From: Terriglobia bacterium
GTDB taxonomy: Bacteria; Acidobacteriota; Terriglobia; UBA7540
Direction of reading: 5' to 3'
Length of the DNA: 6,570 bases
NCBI GenBank assembly: GCA_020072905.1
Contig: JAIQGB010000251.1
Coordinates: forward strand, 1 to 6,570
Under the pieces are notes generated by a model that was given only the letters and a program-made list of their open reading frames with translations, made no database searches and was not told where the DNA came from. Position 1 is the stretch's first letter. Every line of letters begins with the position of its first letter. The position numbers and the translations under genes were made by a program. Positions 6,003-6,570 of the stretch are shown here, in pieces.

Positions 6003-6570
6003 GTACAGCCGCCCGCAGAAAACCGAAAACGGGAAACAGATAGACGCTCAAGACGAGCGCCCCCACGCACGCGCCCAGCAGGTCAAGTCCGTGGAGCGTG
6101 CCCGGACTGTGGGGCGAATCTTCCCGCCCCGCAAAATAGATGCGGCTCGCCAGCGGAAACTGGTACCCCCCGAGCATTCCCGACACAAGTGCCAGTGCCG
6201 GAAAGATGATCTGGCTCACCGCGAAGAGACCTGCGGGGCTCGCGACACGCGAGAAGAGTACAAACAGGGCATAAACCAGGAGCGGTGCGCCCGCGGCGGC
6301 GACTTGTAACGCGGCGAGCTTTCCCATCTCGGAAGGCGCGGCGGAGGCGCTCGTGCGAGATCCCGGAAACTCGCCGCGCCCCCGCGAGGCGAGCCACGCG
6401 CCCAACGCTATCCCGACCATGAAGGCCGCAATCAACATAGCGAGTTGGTGATAGACGTAGCCGTAGATGGCCTGAAATCCGAGCAGCAACAGGACTTCGA
6501 GGCCGATGAGCGTAAAACCCATCGCCCCCACGCAGAACCCCGCGGCGATTCTCCTCCGCGTTGTGGCCGC
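5932..6570 (-). CDS. C-terminal membrane domain of a fused transporter/spermidine-synthase-like protein (partial)
   Basis: Seen: 212 residues, open to the right window edge with no stop. A GTG at 6531-6529 could be read as a start, but 13 more codons upstream stay open (AATTRRRIAAGFC), so the gene very likely continues outside. Six hydrophobic segments occur (visible-fragment positions about 13-35, 41-60, 83-105, 114-140, 161-182, 185-205). Motifs LEVLLLLGFQAIYGYVYHQL (24-43), FMVGIALGAW, GGYQFPLA (134-141) and HGLDLLGACVGA (160-171) recall the transmembrane halves of fused MFS/spermidine-synthase proteins, where FPLA and DxxGA-type motifs recur. The aminopropyltransferase-like domain is not in the window, so the call rests on membrane motifs only. 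Inference: an inner-membrane protein of unknown substrate. It converges on and overlaps the Memo-AMMECR1 gene. Confidence 0.6.
   Translation of the reverse strand, partial: AATTRRRIAAGFCVGAMGFTLIGLEVLLLLGFQAIYGYVYHQLAMLIAAFMVGIALGAWLASRGRGEFPGSRTSASAAPSEMGKLAALQVAAAGAPLLVYALFVLFSRVASPAGLFAVSQIIFPALALVSGMLGGYQFPLASRIYFAGREDSPHSPGTLHGLDLLGACVGALVLSVYLFPVFGFLRAAVLMGVVNLAPIVLALIPARGKDSR

Overview
The window is a GC-rich stretch of bacterial chromosome with four well-supported protein genes and the 3' half of a fifth region-edge gene, i.e. five reading frames in all counting the partial one as the last. No tRNA, rRNA, CRISPR array, transposase or integrase is visible. The mix of exported proteins with twin-arginine or Sec signals, GTG starts and a short TGAARDN-type heptamer repeat between genes resembles environmental Acidobacteriota or Verrucomicrobiota. 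That assignment is an impression, since there is no marker gene to prove it.

Layout. (1) Minus strand, 8-1690: a secreted clan GH-A-type glycoside hydrolase with a C-terminal fibronectin-III-like domain. (2) 1691-2113: a 423-bp divergent intergenic region with one candidate promoter for the hydrolase, a small inverted repeat, and a duplicated ribosome-site-plus-GTG segment just before the next gene. (3) Plus strand, 2114-6002: a compact operon encoding a DUF362 protein, the radical SAM enzyme of the AmmeMemoRadiSam system, and a fused Memo-AMMECR1 protein. (4) Minus strand, 5932 to beyond 6570: the C-terminal six-helix membrane part of a protein resembling the fused transporter/spermidine-synthase family. 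It converges on the operon and overlaps its last gene by 71 bp.

How the genes fit together. The operon holds all three hallmark parts of AmmeMemoRadiSam (AMMECR1, Memo, radical SAM), a widely conserved module whose bacterial reaction I do not know to be settled, plus DUF362, whose function is also unknown. The most striking point is that every operon product starts with an export signal: RRxFLR twin-arginine motifs on the DUF362 protein and the radical SAM enzyme, and a Sec-type signal on Memo-AMMECR1. This suggests that the pathway works outside the cytoplasm or at the membrane, which is unexpected for an enzyme that needs S-adenosylmethionine and a reductant. The hydrolase is divergently transcribed and shows no obvious functional tie to the operon.
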